A DNA stretch of 64,000 bases from an uncultured Bacteroidota bacterium (GCA_902800395.1 CADCEC010000003.1:124001-188000), one strand, 5' to 3'; positions 41,897-52,954 are shown, counted from the first letter of the stretch. Program-made: numbers and translations. The notes: a model not told the origin generated them from the letters alone.

Positions 41897-41992
41897 ATGA
41901 AACGAAAGATTTACATTCCGATTTTGACATTCTTCGTGATGCTGGGGGTGGGGCTGATAGCCTACGGGGTCATCACGCTGATGCCCAGTTAA
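41897..41992 (+). CDS. 31-residue single-pass membrane peptide
   Basis: MKRKIYIPILTFFVMLGVG then LIAYGVITLMPS. A basic start, one hydrophobic helix of about 20 residues and a short tail. It has a promoter-like -7 box at the proper distance and its own stop before the next lipoprotein gene. Small membrane peptides of this form occur in Bacteroidota, but no family can be named. It could be a chance ORF. Confidence 0.45.
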   Translation: MKRKIYIPILTFFVMLGVGLIAYGVITLMPS

Positions 41993-42078
41993 AGCTCAAA
42001 AGAACCCAAATATATCTCAATCATAACGAAAAGAACACCGACAGCAAGAGATAAATGGAAATTAAAAACAGCAGTAAT

Positions 42079-43584
42079 ATGAAACGCATCCTTTGGGTGT
42101 TCGCCGCCACCGTCATCTGCGGCGCATGCCTTTTCACCTCGTGCAAGAAGGACGAGGAAACCGGAAACAGCGACCTCCGCGTCGCCGAGAAAATCATCGG
42201 TAAGTGGGTCACCGCCGACATCGACGGCCAGCCCGTGCCGACCAACGACAAGAAGGTCTACACCTTCGTCTCCACCACCAAGGCCTACATCAGCGCATCG
42301 CTCAACACCCATCCGGAAGTGCCAACCGTATGGGCCAACCAAACTGAAGTTGCCGTGTCCATTGACGGCAACAAGGTGACCGTCACCCACCACCCCGACG
42401 AACACATGACGACGGTGCAGGAGTACACCATCACAACCATCAGCGACAACGAGTTCACCGCCGACCTCAAAATAACCGCCACGGTCGACGGCACCGTAGT
42501 GCATACGCAAGAGGAAACAGTCCGCTACGTCAAAGTCACCGCCGACTACTCCGCCGCCATCCTCGGCCTCTGGGAGTGCCAGGGCATCACCGGCGGCGAG
42601 ACCAACAACGACGACAACGCACGCCTCGAGTTCATGGCCGACGGCACCTACCGCTTCTACCGCCGCAACGACGCCGGCGTCTGGAACCTCGTGCCGCGCC
42701 AGACGAACGAGTACTTCGTCGACGGCAACCTGCTCTGCACCCGCTGGCAGGCCGAGGGCGAGGAGATGAGCTACGAATGGTGGGAGATCGCCTCCTCCGC
42801 CGACGGCCACATGCAGTGGACCGCCCTCCGCCAGCAGGCCGACGGCTCGACCTTCCAGCAGGGCGTCAGCTGGGCCGCCGCCGAGGCCCGCACCGTGCTG
42901 GCCGGCATAGATGTCGACGGCCTCTACAACTACGGCGACGCCACCTACACCTTCACCTACGACGACCAGCTCCGCCTCACCCACATCCTCGAGGTGGTCC
43001 CCGCCGACAACAACCTCGTGGCCCGCGACATCACCGTCACCTACTCCGCCGGCCAGGTCATCTTCTCGGGCTTCATCGAGGGCTCCGACGAGACCGACGT
43101 CTGCACCCTCGACGCCCAGGGCCGCATCGTCGAGGTGGTCCATACCCACATCCATTCCGCCAGCGGCGGCGGCCTCGACACCTCCTATTCCACCTTCACC
43201 TTCGCCTACGACGCCGACGGCCACCTCCAGACCCAGACCTGCAACGGCCTCGTCACCACCTACGAATGGCAGGACGGCGACATCGTCCGTTTCGTCGTCG
43301 GCACCGAGGCCAGCGGCTACACCGTCGAGCTGACCCCCTCCGACGCCCCCGCCCAGGGCTGCTTCAACCTCTTCGGCTACAACCTCGACCTCTCGTTCCT
43401 CTGCCCCCAGGGCCTCTTCGGTGTCCCGCCGCTCCACATGCCCGCCACGCGCGTCATCACCATCATCATGGGCGGCAACCCCGTCCACTCCACCACCTTC
43501 AACCACACCTACACCGTCAGCGACGGCCGCCTCGCCACCGTCGACGACAACTACACCTTCCACTGGGGGCTGAGGAAGAAATGA
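42079..43584 (+). CDS. Two-domain lipoprotein: lipocalin-like plus YD-like repeat domain
   Basis: A 501-residue lipoprotein. The start MKRILWVFAATVICGACLFT with lipobox TSC is chosen over an ATG eight codons earlier because it starts the signal peptide shared with three neighbours. Residues 25-275 parallel the 43692 lipoprotein (KIIGKWVTADIDGQPVPTND, EYFVDGNLLCTRW). Residues 280-500 form a strand-repeat domain (TYTFTYDDQLRLTHILEVVP, FTFAYDADGHLQTQ) resembling DUF4595-type or YD-repeat sheets. It is probably displayed at the cell surface. Very GC-rich, with codon use typical of the genome. Confidence 0.75.
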   Translation: MKRILWVFAATVICGACLFTSCKKDEETGNSDLRVAEKIIGKWVTADIDGQPVPTNDKKVYTFVSTTKAYISASLNTHPEVPTVWANQTEVAVSIDGNKVTVTHHPDEHMTTVQEYTITTISDNEFTADLKITATVDGTVVHTQEETVRYVKVTADYSAAILGLWECQGITGGETNNDDNARLEFMADGTYRFYRRNDAGVWNLVPRQTNEYFVDGNLLCTRWQAEGEEMSYEWWEIASSADGHMQWTALRQQADGSTFQQGVSWAAAEARTVLAGIDVDGLYNYGDATYTFTYDDQLRLTHILEVVPADNNLVARDITVTYSAGQVIFSGFIEGSDETDVCTLDAQGRIVEVVHTHIHSASGGGLDTSYSTFTFAYDADGHLQTQTCNGLVTTYEWQDGDIVRFVVGTEASGYTVELTPSDAPAQGCFNLFGYNLDLSFLCPQGLFGVPPLHMPATRVITIIMGGNPVHSTTFNHTYTVSDGRLATVDDNYTFHWGLRKK

Positions 43585-43691
43585 CCCCCTATATAATATA
43601 ATGTATAAGCAGGGTCGCCCTGCGGGCGAGCGAAGCGACCGAAAGAAGAAGCGACCCCAAAAAGCGAAAAACAACTAAAAACAATAAAACA

Positions 43692-44489
43692 ATGAAGAAA
43701 CTTTTCATGGTGCTCGCCGCCACCGTCATCTGCGGCACATTCCTTTTTACCTCCTGCAAGAAAGACGAGGACAACAGCCTCAACCTCGAGGAGAAGATTA
43801 TCGGGAAGTGGATGGAAACCGATATTAACGGCCAGCCGGTGCCGACCAATAAGAAGAAGGTCTACGCTTTTCTCTCCACCACTAAGGGCTATATGAGCGC
43901 ATCGCTCAACGAACGTCCTGAAATTGGTTCGCACTGGCTTGATAAATTGGATTTCGATGTTGTCATCGACGGCAGCAAGATGACTCTCACCATCCATACC
44001 GACGAGCATACGACGGTGGTGGAGGAGTTCACCGTCACAGCTATCAGTGGTACGGAGTTCACCGCCAACCGCAAGATAACCCGGACAAATGACGGTAACG
44101 TGGTGCTTACCCTTGAGGACACCGTCCGTTTTGTCAAAGTCACCGCCGACTACTCCGCCACCATCCTCGGCACCTGGCAGGGCCACTGCACCAGCGAGGG
44201 CTCGGTGTTCGACGACGGGCAGGAGCACCGCTGGCAATATAATGCCGACGGCACCTATGTATATTACGCGAAGGACGGCGACAACTGGGTGCCCTACGAG
44301 GGCAACACGCTGAACGAGTACTTCGTGGCGGGCACCCTGCTCTGCACCCGCTGGATTGACAACGGGCAGGAGAACCGCGAATGGTGGGAAATCACCATCG
44401 ACGGCACCCGCATGCACTGGACCGCCCTCCGCCAAAACCCCGACGGCACCACCTTCACCGCCACCTTCGAAATGGAGAAAGTGAATTAA
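43692..44489 (+). CDS. Lipocalin-like lipoprotein
   Basis: A 265-residue lipoprotein with signal peptide MKKLFMVLAATVICGTFLFT and lipobox TSC, then KKDEDN. It is a paralogue of the N-terminal half of the preceding lipoprotein: KIIGKWMETDINGQPVPTNK, a middle strand region, a GTWQGHC turn, then EYFVAGTLLCTRW and a C-terminal WTALRQNPDGTTF. The fold is likely a small lipocalin-like barrel. Behind its stop lies a single CCCGGGG-type unit, where the decayed copy at 39367 has a seven-unit array. Function unknown. Confidence 0.8.
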   Translation: MKKLFMVLAATVICGTFLFTSCKKDEDNSLNLEEKIIGKWMETDINGQPVPTNKKKVYAFLSTTKGYMSASLNERPEIGSHWLDKLDFDVVIDGSKMTLTIHTDEHTTVVEEFTVTAISGTEFTANRKITRTNDGNVVLTLEDTVRFVKVTADYSATILGTWQGHCTSEGSVFDDGQEHRWQYNADGTYVYYAKDGDNWVPYEGNTLNEYFVAGTLLCTRWIDNGQENREWWEITIDGTRMHWTALRQNPDGTTFTATFEMEKVN

Positions 44490-44524
44490 AGGACACCCGG
44501 GGTAAAAATAACAACAAACATAAA
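44487..44524. repeat. Single unit related to the CCCGGG array
   Basis: After the stop, taaaggacacccggggtaaa then aataacaacaaacataaacg matches, on the other strand, both ends of the 39175-39365 region, with only about one CCCGGG unit between. Confidence 0.8.
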
Positions 44525-44545
44525 CGTCTAATCTAAAACAAGTTT

Positions 44546-44630
44546 GTCGCGCTGAGAACGCGACGGTGTCGCACTGAGAGGGCGACAATGTCGCACTGAG
44601 AACGCGACAACGTCGCACTGAGAAGGCGAC
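44546..44630. repeat. 22-bp palindromic array upstream of the second HU-like gene
   Basis: Units GTCGCGCTGAGAACGCGAC, GTCGCACTGAGAGGGCGAC, GTCGCACTGAGAACGCGAC and GTCGCACTGAGAAGGCGAC begin at 44546, 44568, 44590 and 44612, exactly 22 bp apart. Each has GTCGC/GCGAC arms (one GGCGAC). Confidence 0.95.
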
Positions 44631-44681
44631 AGAGGGGATTCCGGAAGAATAACCTTTTTATCAACCTAAAATATTAATATC

Positions 44682-45158
44682 ATGGCATTTATCAAGAAAA
44701 TCAAACGCAAATGGCAGGGCCAGGAGAAATGGACCGTGACGACGGTGACCCAGGGCTCGCCGGTGAGCACGAAGGAACTGTGCCAGTACATCGCCGACTC
44801 GACCACGGCGTCGGCCTCCGACGTGATGGCGGTGCTGCTGTCGCTGCCGAAGGTGATGGAGCTGTACCTCAAGAACGGCCGCTCGGTGAAGCTTGAGGGC
44901 ATCGGCACCTACCGCTACAAGGTTTCAGCCGGCATGGTGGACAACAAGGACGACGCGGGCGAGAGCCTGATCCGCGACATCCGCGTGCAGTTCACGCCGG
45001 AGCGCACGGTGACGGCCGTGGGCAAGCAGCGCATCACGCGCCGCGCGCTGATTCCCGACAACCTGACGTGGGAAATCTACGACAAGCCGTCGAAACCGCG
45101 CACCACCCCGACGCCCGACCCCACACCCACACCCGACCCGGGCGGGGACGAAGGGTGA
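44682..45158 (+). CDS. HU-related histone-like DNA-binding protein, second copy
   Basis: A 158-residue HU-related protein. After a basic start (MAFIKKIKRKWQGQEKW) come helices VSTKELCQYIADSTTASAS and DVMAVLLSLPKVMELYLKN, the turn GRSVKLEGIGTYRYKV and a beta arm. The C-terminal tail TPTPDPTPTPDPGGDEG equals that of the first HU-like protein, although the bodies are only distantly similar. The 3' DNA (cccgacccgggcggggacga then agggtga) is identical in both. The upstream 22-bp palindromic array ends 52 bp before the ATG, as in the first copy. Confidence 0.87.
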   Translation: MAFIKKIKRKWQGQEKWTVTTVTQGSPVSTKELCQYIADSTTASASDVMAVLLSLPKVMELYLKNGRSVKLEGIGTYRYKVSAGMVDNKDDAGESLIRDIRVQFTPERTVTAVGKQRITRRALIPDNLTWEIYDKPSKPRTTPTPDPTPTPDPGGDEG

Positions 45159-45222
45159 GCCCTTTGCGGGCCGGGGCGAGAGCCCTTGCCCGCAACAAGA
45201 TAAAATTAAAAACAAAGAAACA

Positions 45223-46011
45223 ATGAAACGAATCCTCATGGTGCTCGCCGCCACCGTCGTCTGCGGCGCAAGCCTTTTCACCTCGTGCAAGAAAGACGAG
45301 GAAAAGCCCGACAACCCCGCCACCGGCGAGGTCCGCCTCACCCAGCAGTATATGGTCGCCGTCCGCACCACGGGCGACACCTTGATAATCACCAACGAGG
45401 ACTTCGTCTGGGAGAACGGCCTGCTGCGCAGTAGCCACATCCTCATGGACTTCAACGGCTCCAGTAGCGAGTTTGTAACCAGCTACCTCTATGACAGCGA
45501 CGGAAACTGCATCGGGGAGCACGAAACCTCTTCCAACCTGAGCCACGACAGGTATTATACCTACGAGGGTGGCCGCATGACCCGCGCCATCGAGATGACG
45601 GACTCCGACACCATCGTAAGGGTCACCATCACCGGCCACACCGCCGACGGCCACATCCAGGCGCTCACCGTCGAGAGCCTCACCTCGGGCCGGGTCACCG
45701 ACTACCAGCTCACCTGGCAGAACGGCGACATGACCGGCTACACCAAGCACCCCGTCACCCCCGCCGGCGAGGACGAAGCCTACGTCATCGAGTACGACAA
45801 CTACCCCAACATCAGGACCGGCATGCCGCTGGCCGAAGCCATCTTCTTCCCGGAGACGATAGCCTCCAAAGTCTCAGTGCACAACAGGTATATCAACAAC
45901 CAGGAGTACACCTACGGCAACGGCCGCCTGATCAGGTCCACGGTCTTCACCGACGACGTGAGCTCCGTCACCTATTACACCTACAGCGACGGCACCACCG
46001 GACGGGAGTGA
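45223..46011 (+). CDS. Lipoprotein with strand-repeat domain
   Basis: A 262-residue lipoprotein: signal peptide MKRILMVLAATVVCGASLFT, lipobox TSC, acidic linker KKDEEKPDNPATGEVR, then a domain of repeated strands (YLYDSDGNCIGEHETS, YYTYEGGRMTRAIEM, YTYGNGRLIRSTVFTD, YTYSDGTTGRE). It resembles YD-repeat or DUF4595-type domains. The domain is nearly identical at DNA level to the last 230 residues of the next gene, implying recent duplication or gene conversion. Upstream lies the HU-like gene. Confidence 0.8.
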   Translation: MKRILMVLAATVVCGASLFTSCKKDEEKPDNPATGEVRLTQQYMVAVRTTGDTLIITNEDFVWENGLLRSSHILMDFNGSSSEFVTSYLYDSDGNCIGEHETSSNLSHDRYYTYEGGRMTRAIEMTDSDTIVRVTITGHTADGHIQALTVESLTSGRVTDYQLTWQNGDMTGYTKHPVTPAGEDEAYVIEYDNYPNIRTGMPLAEAIFFPETIASKVSVHNRYINNQEYTYGNGRLIRSTVFTDDVSSVTYYTYSDGTTGRE

Positions 46012-46060
46012 AAGTGGGAGTTAAATAGGGAGTTAAAAATAGGAGTTAAAATGTTAATCA
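46012..46060. repeat. gggagttaaa repeats between lipoprotein genes
   Basis: gtgggagttaaatagggagt then taaaaataggagttaaaatg: three or four degenerate copies. Confidence 0.7.
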
Positions 46061-46095
46061 AAAACAAATATCATGAACAGCAACACAGAAACAAT

Positions 46096-47715
46096 ATGAA
46101 ACGAATCCTCATGGTGCTCGCCGCCACCGTCGTCTGCGGCGCTTGCCTTTTCACCTCGTGCAAGAAGGACGAGGAGAACACCCCCGGCGAGGGCATCGCC
46201 ATGATTGTCAAGAACGGGCAGATCGACTATTGGCGTCAGATTGAGACCGCTTTCCGCAGCGCCTGCTCGGAGAAGGGCCTTGAGGCCTACTATTACGCCA
46301 CTACGGCCGAGAATGCCTATCAGGAGCAGGTGGCCGCCGTGGAGGAACTCAGGAACAGCGGTAAGAATCTGAAGGGCATCATCTTCGCCCCCAGCTTCGG
46401 TGTGGGCGGCGAGAGTGCCGAGGCCGCGGTGGCTGCTCTGGCCGCCGAGCGCGGCATCCCGGTGGTTATCCTCGACTCGCCCGTCGGCGACGCCAGCCCG
46501 CTGGCCGCGTGTCCCTACTTCGGCACCGACAACGCCGCCGCCGGACGCGCCATGGCTGCCCATGTCGCCGCCGACCGCATCGCCGCTTTCGCCATGGCCA
46601 ACAGTCCGGGCGTCGAGCGCGCCCAGGCCTTCAAGGCCCTCAAGCCCAACACCGACATCTTCACCGTGGGCGACGTGGCCGTCAGCGAGGTGCAGGCCGT
46701 GATGAATGAATACAACGACTTTGTCTTCTTCAACGGCAACGACTGCATCGGCGTCCTCGCCATGCTCAAGGCCGCAGGCAAGAACGTCTACACCTTCGAC
46801 GTCTACAGCGAGTTCCTCGACGAACTCATCGCGGGCAACACATTCCTCAAGGGTGTCATGGCGCAGAACACCTTCGCCATGACCCGCAAGGCCGTGGATG
46901 CCGTCGTCGCCCGTGCCACCAGCGGCGAGATGGTCCCCACTTTCTACATCACCTCTGCCAACCTCGACGACCCCAACGTGCAGCCCTTCCTCGAGTTCTA
47001 CGGCCGCACGAACAGCTCGACCGGCGAGGTACGCCTCACCCAGCAGTATATGGTTGCCGTCCGCGCCACGGGCGACACGGTGACGACCGTCACCCAGGAC
47101 TTCGTCTGGGAGAACGGCCTGCTGCGCCGCAGCTACATCCACAATTTCGTCGCCTACACGGGCTCCACCATCAATGACGAAACCATCTATGATTATGACA
47201 ACGACGGCAACTGCATCGCGGAGCACTACACCGCTCCCAGCCTGAGCTACGTCAACTACTACACCTACGAGGGTGGCCGCATGACCAGCGCCGTCGAGGT
47301 GAGGGGCTCCGACACTACCGAAAGGGTCACCATCACTGGCTACACGGCCGACGGCCACATCCAGTCGCTCACCGTCGAGAGCCTCGCCTCGGGCCGGGTC
47401 ACCGACTACCAGCTCACCTGGCAGAACGGCGACATGACCGGCTACAGGAAGCACCCCGTCACTCCCGCCGGCGAGGACGAAAGCTACACCATAGAGTATG
47501 ACAACTATCCCAACATCAGGACCGGCATGCCGCTGGCCGGTTCCGTCTTCGACCCGGAGATGATAGCCTCCAAAGCCTCGGTGCACAATTGGATAGTCCT
47601 CAACATGGAGTACACCTACGGCAACGGCCGCCTGATCAGGGCCACAAGCTCCACCTCCGCCTTGAGCACCGTCACCTATTACACCTACAGCGACGGCACT
47701 ACCGGGAGGGAGTGA
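46096..47715 (+). CDS. Chimeric lipoprotein: periplasmic binding protein domain fused to strand-repeat domain
   Basis: A 539-residue lipoprotein. MKRILMVLAATVVCGACLFT with TSC is the shared signal; an ATG 15 codons earlier would precede it and is rejected. Residues 30-305 form a type 1 periplasmic binding fold like ribose-binding proteins (IAMIVKNGQIDYWRQIETAF, NSGKNLKGIIFAPS, GIPVVILDSPVGD, FGTDNAAAGRAMAAHVA, FNGNDCIGVLAMLKAAG). Residues 308-539 are a near copy of the preceding lipoprotein's domain. No transporter genes are near, so it may sense or capture a sugar at the surface. The fusion seems recent. Confidence 0.82.
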   Translation: MKRILMVLAATVVCGACLFTSCKKDEENTPGEGIAMIVKNGQIDYWRQIETAFRSACSEKGLEAYYYATTAENAYQEQVAAVEELRNSGKNLKGIIFAPSFGVGGESAEAAVAALAAERGIPVVILDSPVGDASPLAACPYFGTDNAAAGRAMAAHVAADRIAAFAMANSPGVERAQAFKALKPNTDIFTVGDVAVSEVQAVMNEYNDFVFFNGNDCIGVLAMLKAAGKNVYTFDVYSEFLDELIAGNTFLKGVMAQNTFAMTRKAVDAVVARATSGEMVPTFYITSANLDDPNVQPFLEFYGRTNSSTGEVRLTQQYMVAVRATGDTVTTVTQDFVWENGLLRRSYIHNFVAYTGSTINDETIYDYDNDGNCIAEHYTAPSLSYVNYYTYEGGRMTSAVEVRGSDTTERVTITGYTADGHIQSLTVESLASGRVTDYQLTWQNGDMTGYRKHPVTPAGEDESYTIEYDNYPNIRTGMPLAGSVFDPEMIASKASVHNWIVLNMEYTYGNGRLIRATSSTSALSTVTYYTYSDGTTGRE

Positions 47716-47719
47716 AAGT

Positions 47720-48518
47720 TTGGTCTCCTTCTTTTCTGCGGTTGTGGCCAGAAGAAAGCCGACAGAGGCTGGAGCGACAGCATCGCCGTCGAGGCCCTTG
47801 TTGTCTCGGCGGGTGACAACGCGGGTCAGCGAGACTATGTCGGTGTGATTGGTTCGGAGGTGGAGGTGGACATGAGCTTTATTCTCGGAGGTACGCTGAC
47901 GAAGGTAGCTGTGAGCAACGGCGAGAAGGTGCGCAAGGGACAGGTGCTGGCCGAAGTGGACGGCACGACGGTGAGCAGTCTTCACAACAGGCTCTGGCGA
48001 CGTTGCGGCAGGCGGAGGATGCCTACAACCGCCTGAAGAAGGTCCATTCGGAAGGGGGCATCAGCGATGTCCGCTGGATAGAGATGGAGACGGACTTGGA
48101 GAAAGCCCGTCAGGCGGAGGTAGCAGCCCGCAAGCGTGTGGAGGATTGTGTCATCAGGGCTCCTTTCGACGGCGTGGTCTCGTGCAGGAACCACCATGTG
48201 GGGGAGGAGATGAGGCCTATGGAGCCTTTTGCCCGTGTGCTGGACTTGCGACGTCTGCGTGTGGGTTTCTCTGTCCAACTGGCCTGTCTGTCGACAAAAC
48301 ATTTCAGTGCCGTCATCAAGGAGGAGACGGGACATACCGCTGCCCATTGGATTCACAACCAGGTGGTGGCTGAAGCCAAGATGCTGTTGCACATGCGTCA
48401 CGACCTCACCGTGCAAGCCATCTCCGACATGCTGGGTTTCGATGAGCAAGCCTCCTTCAGCCGCTATTTCCACCGCGAAACGGGACTTTATCCCACCGAG
48501 TTCCGCACAAACAACTGA
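47720..48518 (+). pseudogene. Broken efflux membrane-fusion lipoprotein fused to AraC tail
   Basis: One frame gives LLLFCGCGQKKADRGWSDSI (lipoprotein start without Met) and MSFILGGTLTKVAVSNGEKV then RKGQVLAEVDGTTV, a HlyD/AcrA-type lipoyl motif. Near 47980 the frame shifts, continuing as LRQAEDAYNRLKKVHSEGGI and IRAPFDGVVSC. Near 48280 it runs straight into an AraC C-terminal domain (GHTAAHWIHNQVVAEAKMLL, EQASFSRYFHRETGLYPTEF). The start codon, the end of the pump protein and most of the AraC protein are missing. This is a recombination remnant. Confidence 0.8.
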
Positions 48519-48557
48519 CAGCTGAAAAGACCAATCACAGGCAACAACCATAACGCA

Positions 48558-48589
48558 GGGGCCCGCGGCGCTTCGCGCCGCGGGCCCCC
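48558..48589. terminator. GC-rich bidirectional hairpin, same core as 19096-19130
   Basis: GGGGCCCGCGGCG, loop CTTCG, CGCCGCGGGCCCC, between the pseudogene and the converging aminotransferase. Confidence 0.8.
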
Positions 48590-48616
48590 ATTATCTTTGT
48601 TCTTAACTCTTAGTTC

Positions 48617-49933
48617 TTACTTCACAGGATGGTCCTTGTGGAAGGCCTCGAGACGAGCCTTGAGGTCGGGGAACTGGTCGCGCTGCACCAGGGCCACACA
48701 GGCGCGGATGCCCTGCTTGTGGCTGCCCGTGATGTCAAGGGCAATGGCGCTGATGCCGTAGCGGATGAGCTCGTTGAGCAGGGCGACACCCTCGTAGCCG
48801 GGATAGCAGAAGGTGAAGTAGAAGCCGTCGCCGATGTCCTCGCCCATATCCTTGTCGTAGACGATATAGAAGCCGTTGTCGGTGAAGAGTTTCTTCATGA
48901 TGCCGGCCTTCTCGCCGTACTCGCGGATATCCTTCACGAAATTGAAGGTACCGTCGTTGGCGCCCTTGAGCATGGCGGCCATAGCGTACTGCACGCTGTG
49001 GGCGGTGCCGCTGGAGAGGCAGTAGAGGGTACCGAAGATGAGGGCGCGGCCGAGCTGCGTCTGGCTGTAGTAGCGGGCCAGGTCGGGGCACTCCATGTTG
49101 AACAGCTTGGGCGAGCAGACCATCATGGCGATACGCTCACCGGCATAACTGAAGCTCTTCGAGCCGGAAATCATGATGACGTAGAGGTCGGTGTACTTGG
49201 CCACGGTGGGCTGGAAGGGAGCCTTGCCGGGGACGCTGTAGTCCTTGCGGAAGTCCATGAGGAAGTAGGCCGAGTCTTCCATCACGACGACGCCGTACTT
49301 GTTGGCCATCTCGCCGATGATCTGCAGCTCGTGGTCGGTGAAGCAGAACCAAGCGGGGTTGTTGGGGCTGCTGAAAATCATGCAGGCAACGTCGCCGTCC
49401 TTCAGCTCCTCTTCGAGCTTGTCGCGCAGCTTGTCGCCACGGTATTCATAGACGTCGAAAGCCTTCATCGGGATGCCCAGCACGCGGCACTGCTGCTTCT
49501 GCACGGGGAAGCCGGGGTCGATGAAGAGCACCTTGGTCTTCTTGGCATCGTAGCGCGTCAGCGTCAGGAAGCTGGCAAAGCCTGCCTGCATCGAGCCCAC
49601 GGTGGGCACGCAGCAGTCGGGCGTGACGTCGATGTCGAGGAAGTTCTTCACAAAGCGAGCAGCCTCTTTCTTGAAGTCGGCGGTGCCATAAATCTCGGGG
49701 TAGATACTGGCGACGCCACTCTTGAGGGCCTCAATCTGGGCCTGGACACCCACCTGCGGGGCGGGCAGGCCTGGGATGCCCATCTCCATCTTCACGAAGC
49801 GCACGCCGGTCTCCTTCTCCACATCCTGTATCATCTTGCGCATCTCGCGGATGCTGGCCTTGCCGGGGTTCTGGATCTTGTTGGCCGCGGCAATGCGGTC
49901 TATGGTTTCTTTTTGTATGGGTATTTGTGTCAT
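48617..49933 (-). CDS. Pyridoxal-phosphate aminotransferase, class I/II
   Basis: A 438-residue fold-type I aminotransferase. The PLP lysine is in MISGSKSFSYAGERIAMM; the Asn/Asp/Tyr set is in FSSPNNPAWFCFTDHELQII and VVMEDSAYFLMDF; the C-terminal arginine fits SHKQGIRACVALV. The N-terminal IREMRKMIQDVEKETGVRFV and EMGIPGLPAP suggest a pyridoxal-dependent aspartate- or aromatic-type enzyme, but the substrate is not determined by motifs. The gene runs away from DUF4835 with only 12 bp between them and may share its message. Confidence 0.9.
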   Translation of the reverse strand: MTQIPIQKETIDRIAAANKIQNPGKASIREMRKMIQDVEKETGVRFVKMEMGIPGLPAPQVGVQAQIEALKSGVASIYPEIYGTADFKKEAARFVKNFLDIDVTPDCCVPTVGSMQAGFASFLTLTRYDAKKTKVLFIDPGFPVQKQQCRVLGIPMKAFDVYEYRGDKLRDKLEEELKDGDVACMIFSSPNNPAWFCFTDHELQIIGEMANKYGVVVMEDSAYFLMDFRKDYSVPGKAPFQPTVAKYTDLYVIMISGSKSFSYAGERIAMMVCSPKLFNMECPDLARYYSQTQLGRALIFGTLYCLSSGTAHSVQYAMAAMLKGANDGTFNFVKDIREYGEKAGIMKKLFTDNGFYIVYDKDMGEDIGDGFYFTFCYPGYEGVALLNELIRYGISAIALDITGSHKQGIRACVALVQRDQFPDLKARLEAFHKDHPVK

Positions 49934-49945
49934 GATATTTATGTT

Positions 49946-50863
49946 TTATTTTGTATTAAATCCTTTCAGTTTCACGATATTGATAGGACTGATGTCCTTG
50001 ATGAGATTGTAGACCTCTTTCTGCTCTTCGGCGGGGGCCGGGGTGAAGATGGAAACAATCTCCTGAATCTTCACGTCCACAAACTGCTGCAATGCCAGGG
50101 CATTGGAATTGGCTTTGTGGACACGCTGGAGGTCGCGTAGCGACTGAATGATGGCCTGACGGGCTTTGGGCTGGTCCTTGGTCATCATGTCGAGTCCGAG
50201 GCGGTGGTAGTTATAGTAGGCATCGTGGAGGCCAGCGTTGGCACTGTTAAGGTGATTCTCCATAAACCAGTAGCGGTTGCGACCGCCCTTGGAGTCCCAA
50301 CCGGCATATTTTGAAGCATCGACGGCCTGCACCACCTGCGAGGCAAGCTCATAGAAAACCTGTCCTCCGTTGAGCCCAAAACTGTCGAAATATATGCCGA
50401 GCATAACGTAGCAATAGTAAGCAACCGTGGATGAGAGAATAGAGGTAAAGTTATTAAGGTCGAATTCAACGGGGTAATTTTCGTTGAAAGAAAACTGGAA
50501 GTTAGGCTGTTCCATGTAGTTAAAGAGGCCAGAAGTGTAGGTGGAGTTGTAGACTGGGCGCTTGAGCTGAATATTGATTTGGCCGACAAAGTCGGTGGCA
50601 GAGGTGCGCTGGGAGAGAATGAGGGAGAAAGAGCATTCGATTTTCTCCTGCTGTTCAAATTCAATGTTAGTCCACTTGCGACCATTGATAAAATCCTCGA
50701 GAGCCTGCTTCATATTGTCGAAGACCTTCTTGTCGGTCGTTTCATAAGGCTGCGTCGTAGTCATCAATTTTTGGTAATTAATGGAGACGGAACAACGGAA
50801 TTCCTGCCCCCGTGCGACACAGAAGCAGAACATTATCAACACTATAGACAATATTCGACGCAT
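49946..50863 (-). CDS. DUF4835 family exported protein
   Basis: A 305-residue protein with a cleaved signal peptide (MRRILSIVLIMFCFCVARGQ, cut before EFRCSV). SINYQKLMTTTQPYETTDKK, RPVYNSTYTSGLFNYMEQPN, YYCYVMLGIYFDSFGLNGGQ and WFMENHLNSANAGLHDAYYN are typical of DUF4835, found in Bacteroidota next to replication genes. Its function is not known. The start follows the -7 box TATATTTG on the minus strand (50875-50882); the ATG 18 codons earlier would precede the promoter and is rejected. It is divergent from gyrB. Confidence 0.88.
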   Translation of the reverse strand: MRRILSIVLIMFCFCVARGQEFRCSVSINYQKLMTTTQPYETTDKKVFDNMKQALEDFINGRKWTNIEFEQQEKIECSFSLILSQRTSATDFVGQINIQLKRPVYNSTYTSGLFNYMEQPNFQFSFNENYPVEFDLNNFTSILSSTVAYYCYVMLGIYFDSFGLNGGQVFYELASQVVQAVDASKYAGWDSKGGRNRYWFMENHLNSANAGLHDAYYNYHRLGLDMMTKDQPKARQAIIQSLRDLQRVHKANSNALALQQFVDVKIQEIVSIFTPAPAEEQKEVYNLIKDISPINIVKLKGFNTK

Positions 50864-50874
50864 AGTAAGTTCTG

Positions 50875-50882
50875 CAAATATA
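50875..50882 (-). promoter_or_regulatory. -7 element of the DUF4835 gene
   Basis: TATATTTG on the minus strand, 11 bp before the ATG, which gives a very short leader; no strong -33. Confidence 0.45.
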
Positions 50883-50950
50883 CGAAATAAAATTGAATTC
50901 ACGAAATAATTCATTGTTTATTTTATGTTGAAAACATTATATAATATTAA

Positions 50951-52954
<2,004 letters not shown>

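Noticed and set aside
46054..47985. 643-codon minus-strand ORF
   Set aside because: Mirror of the chimeric lipoprotein and pseudogene; high GC keeps the frame open.
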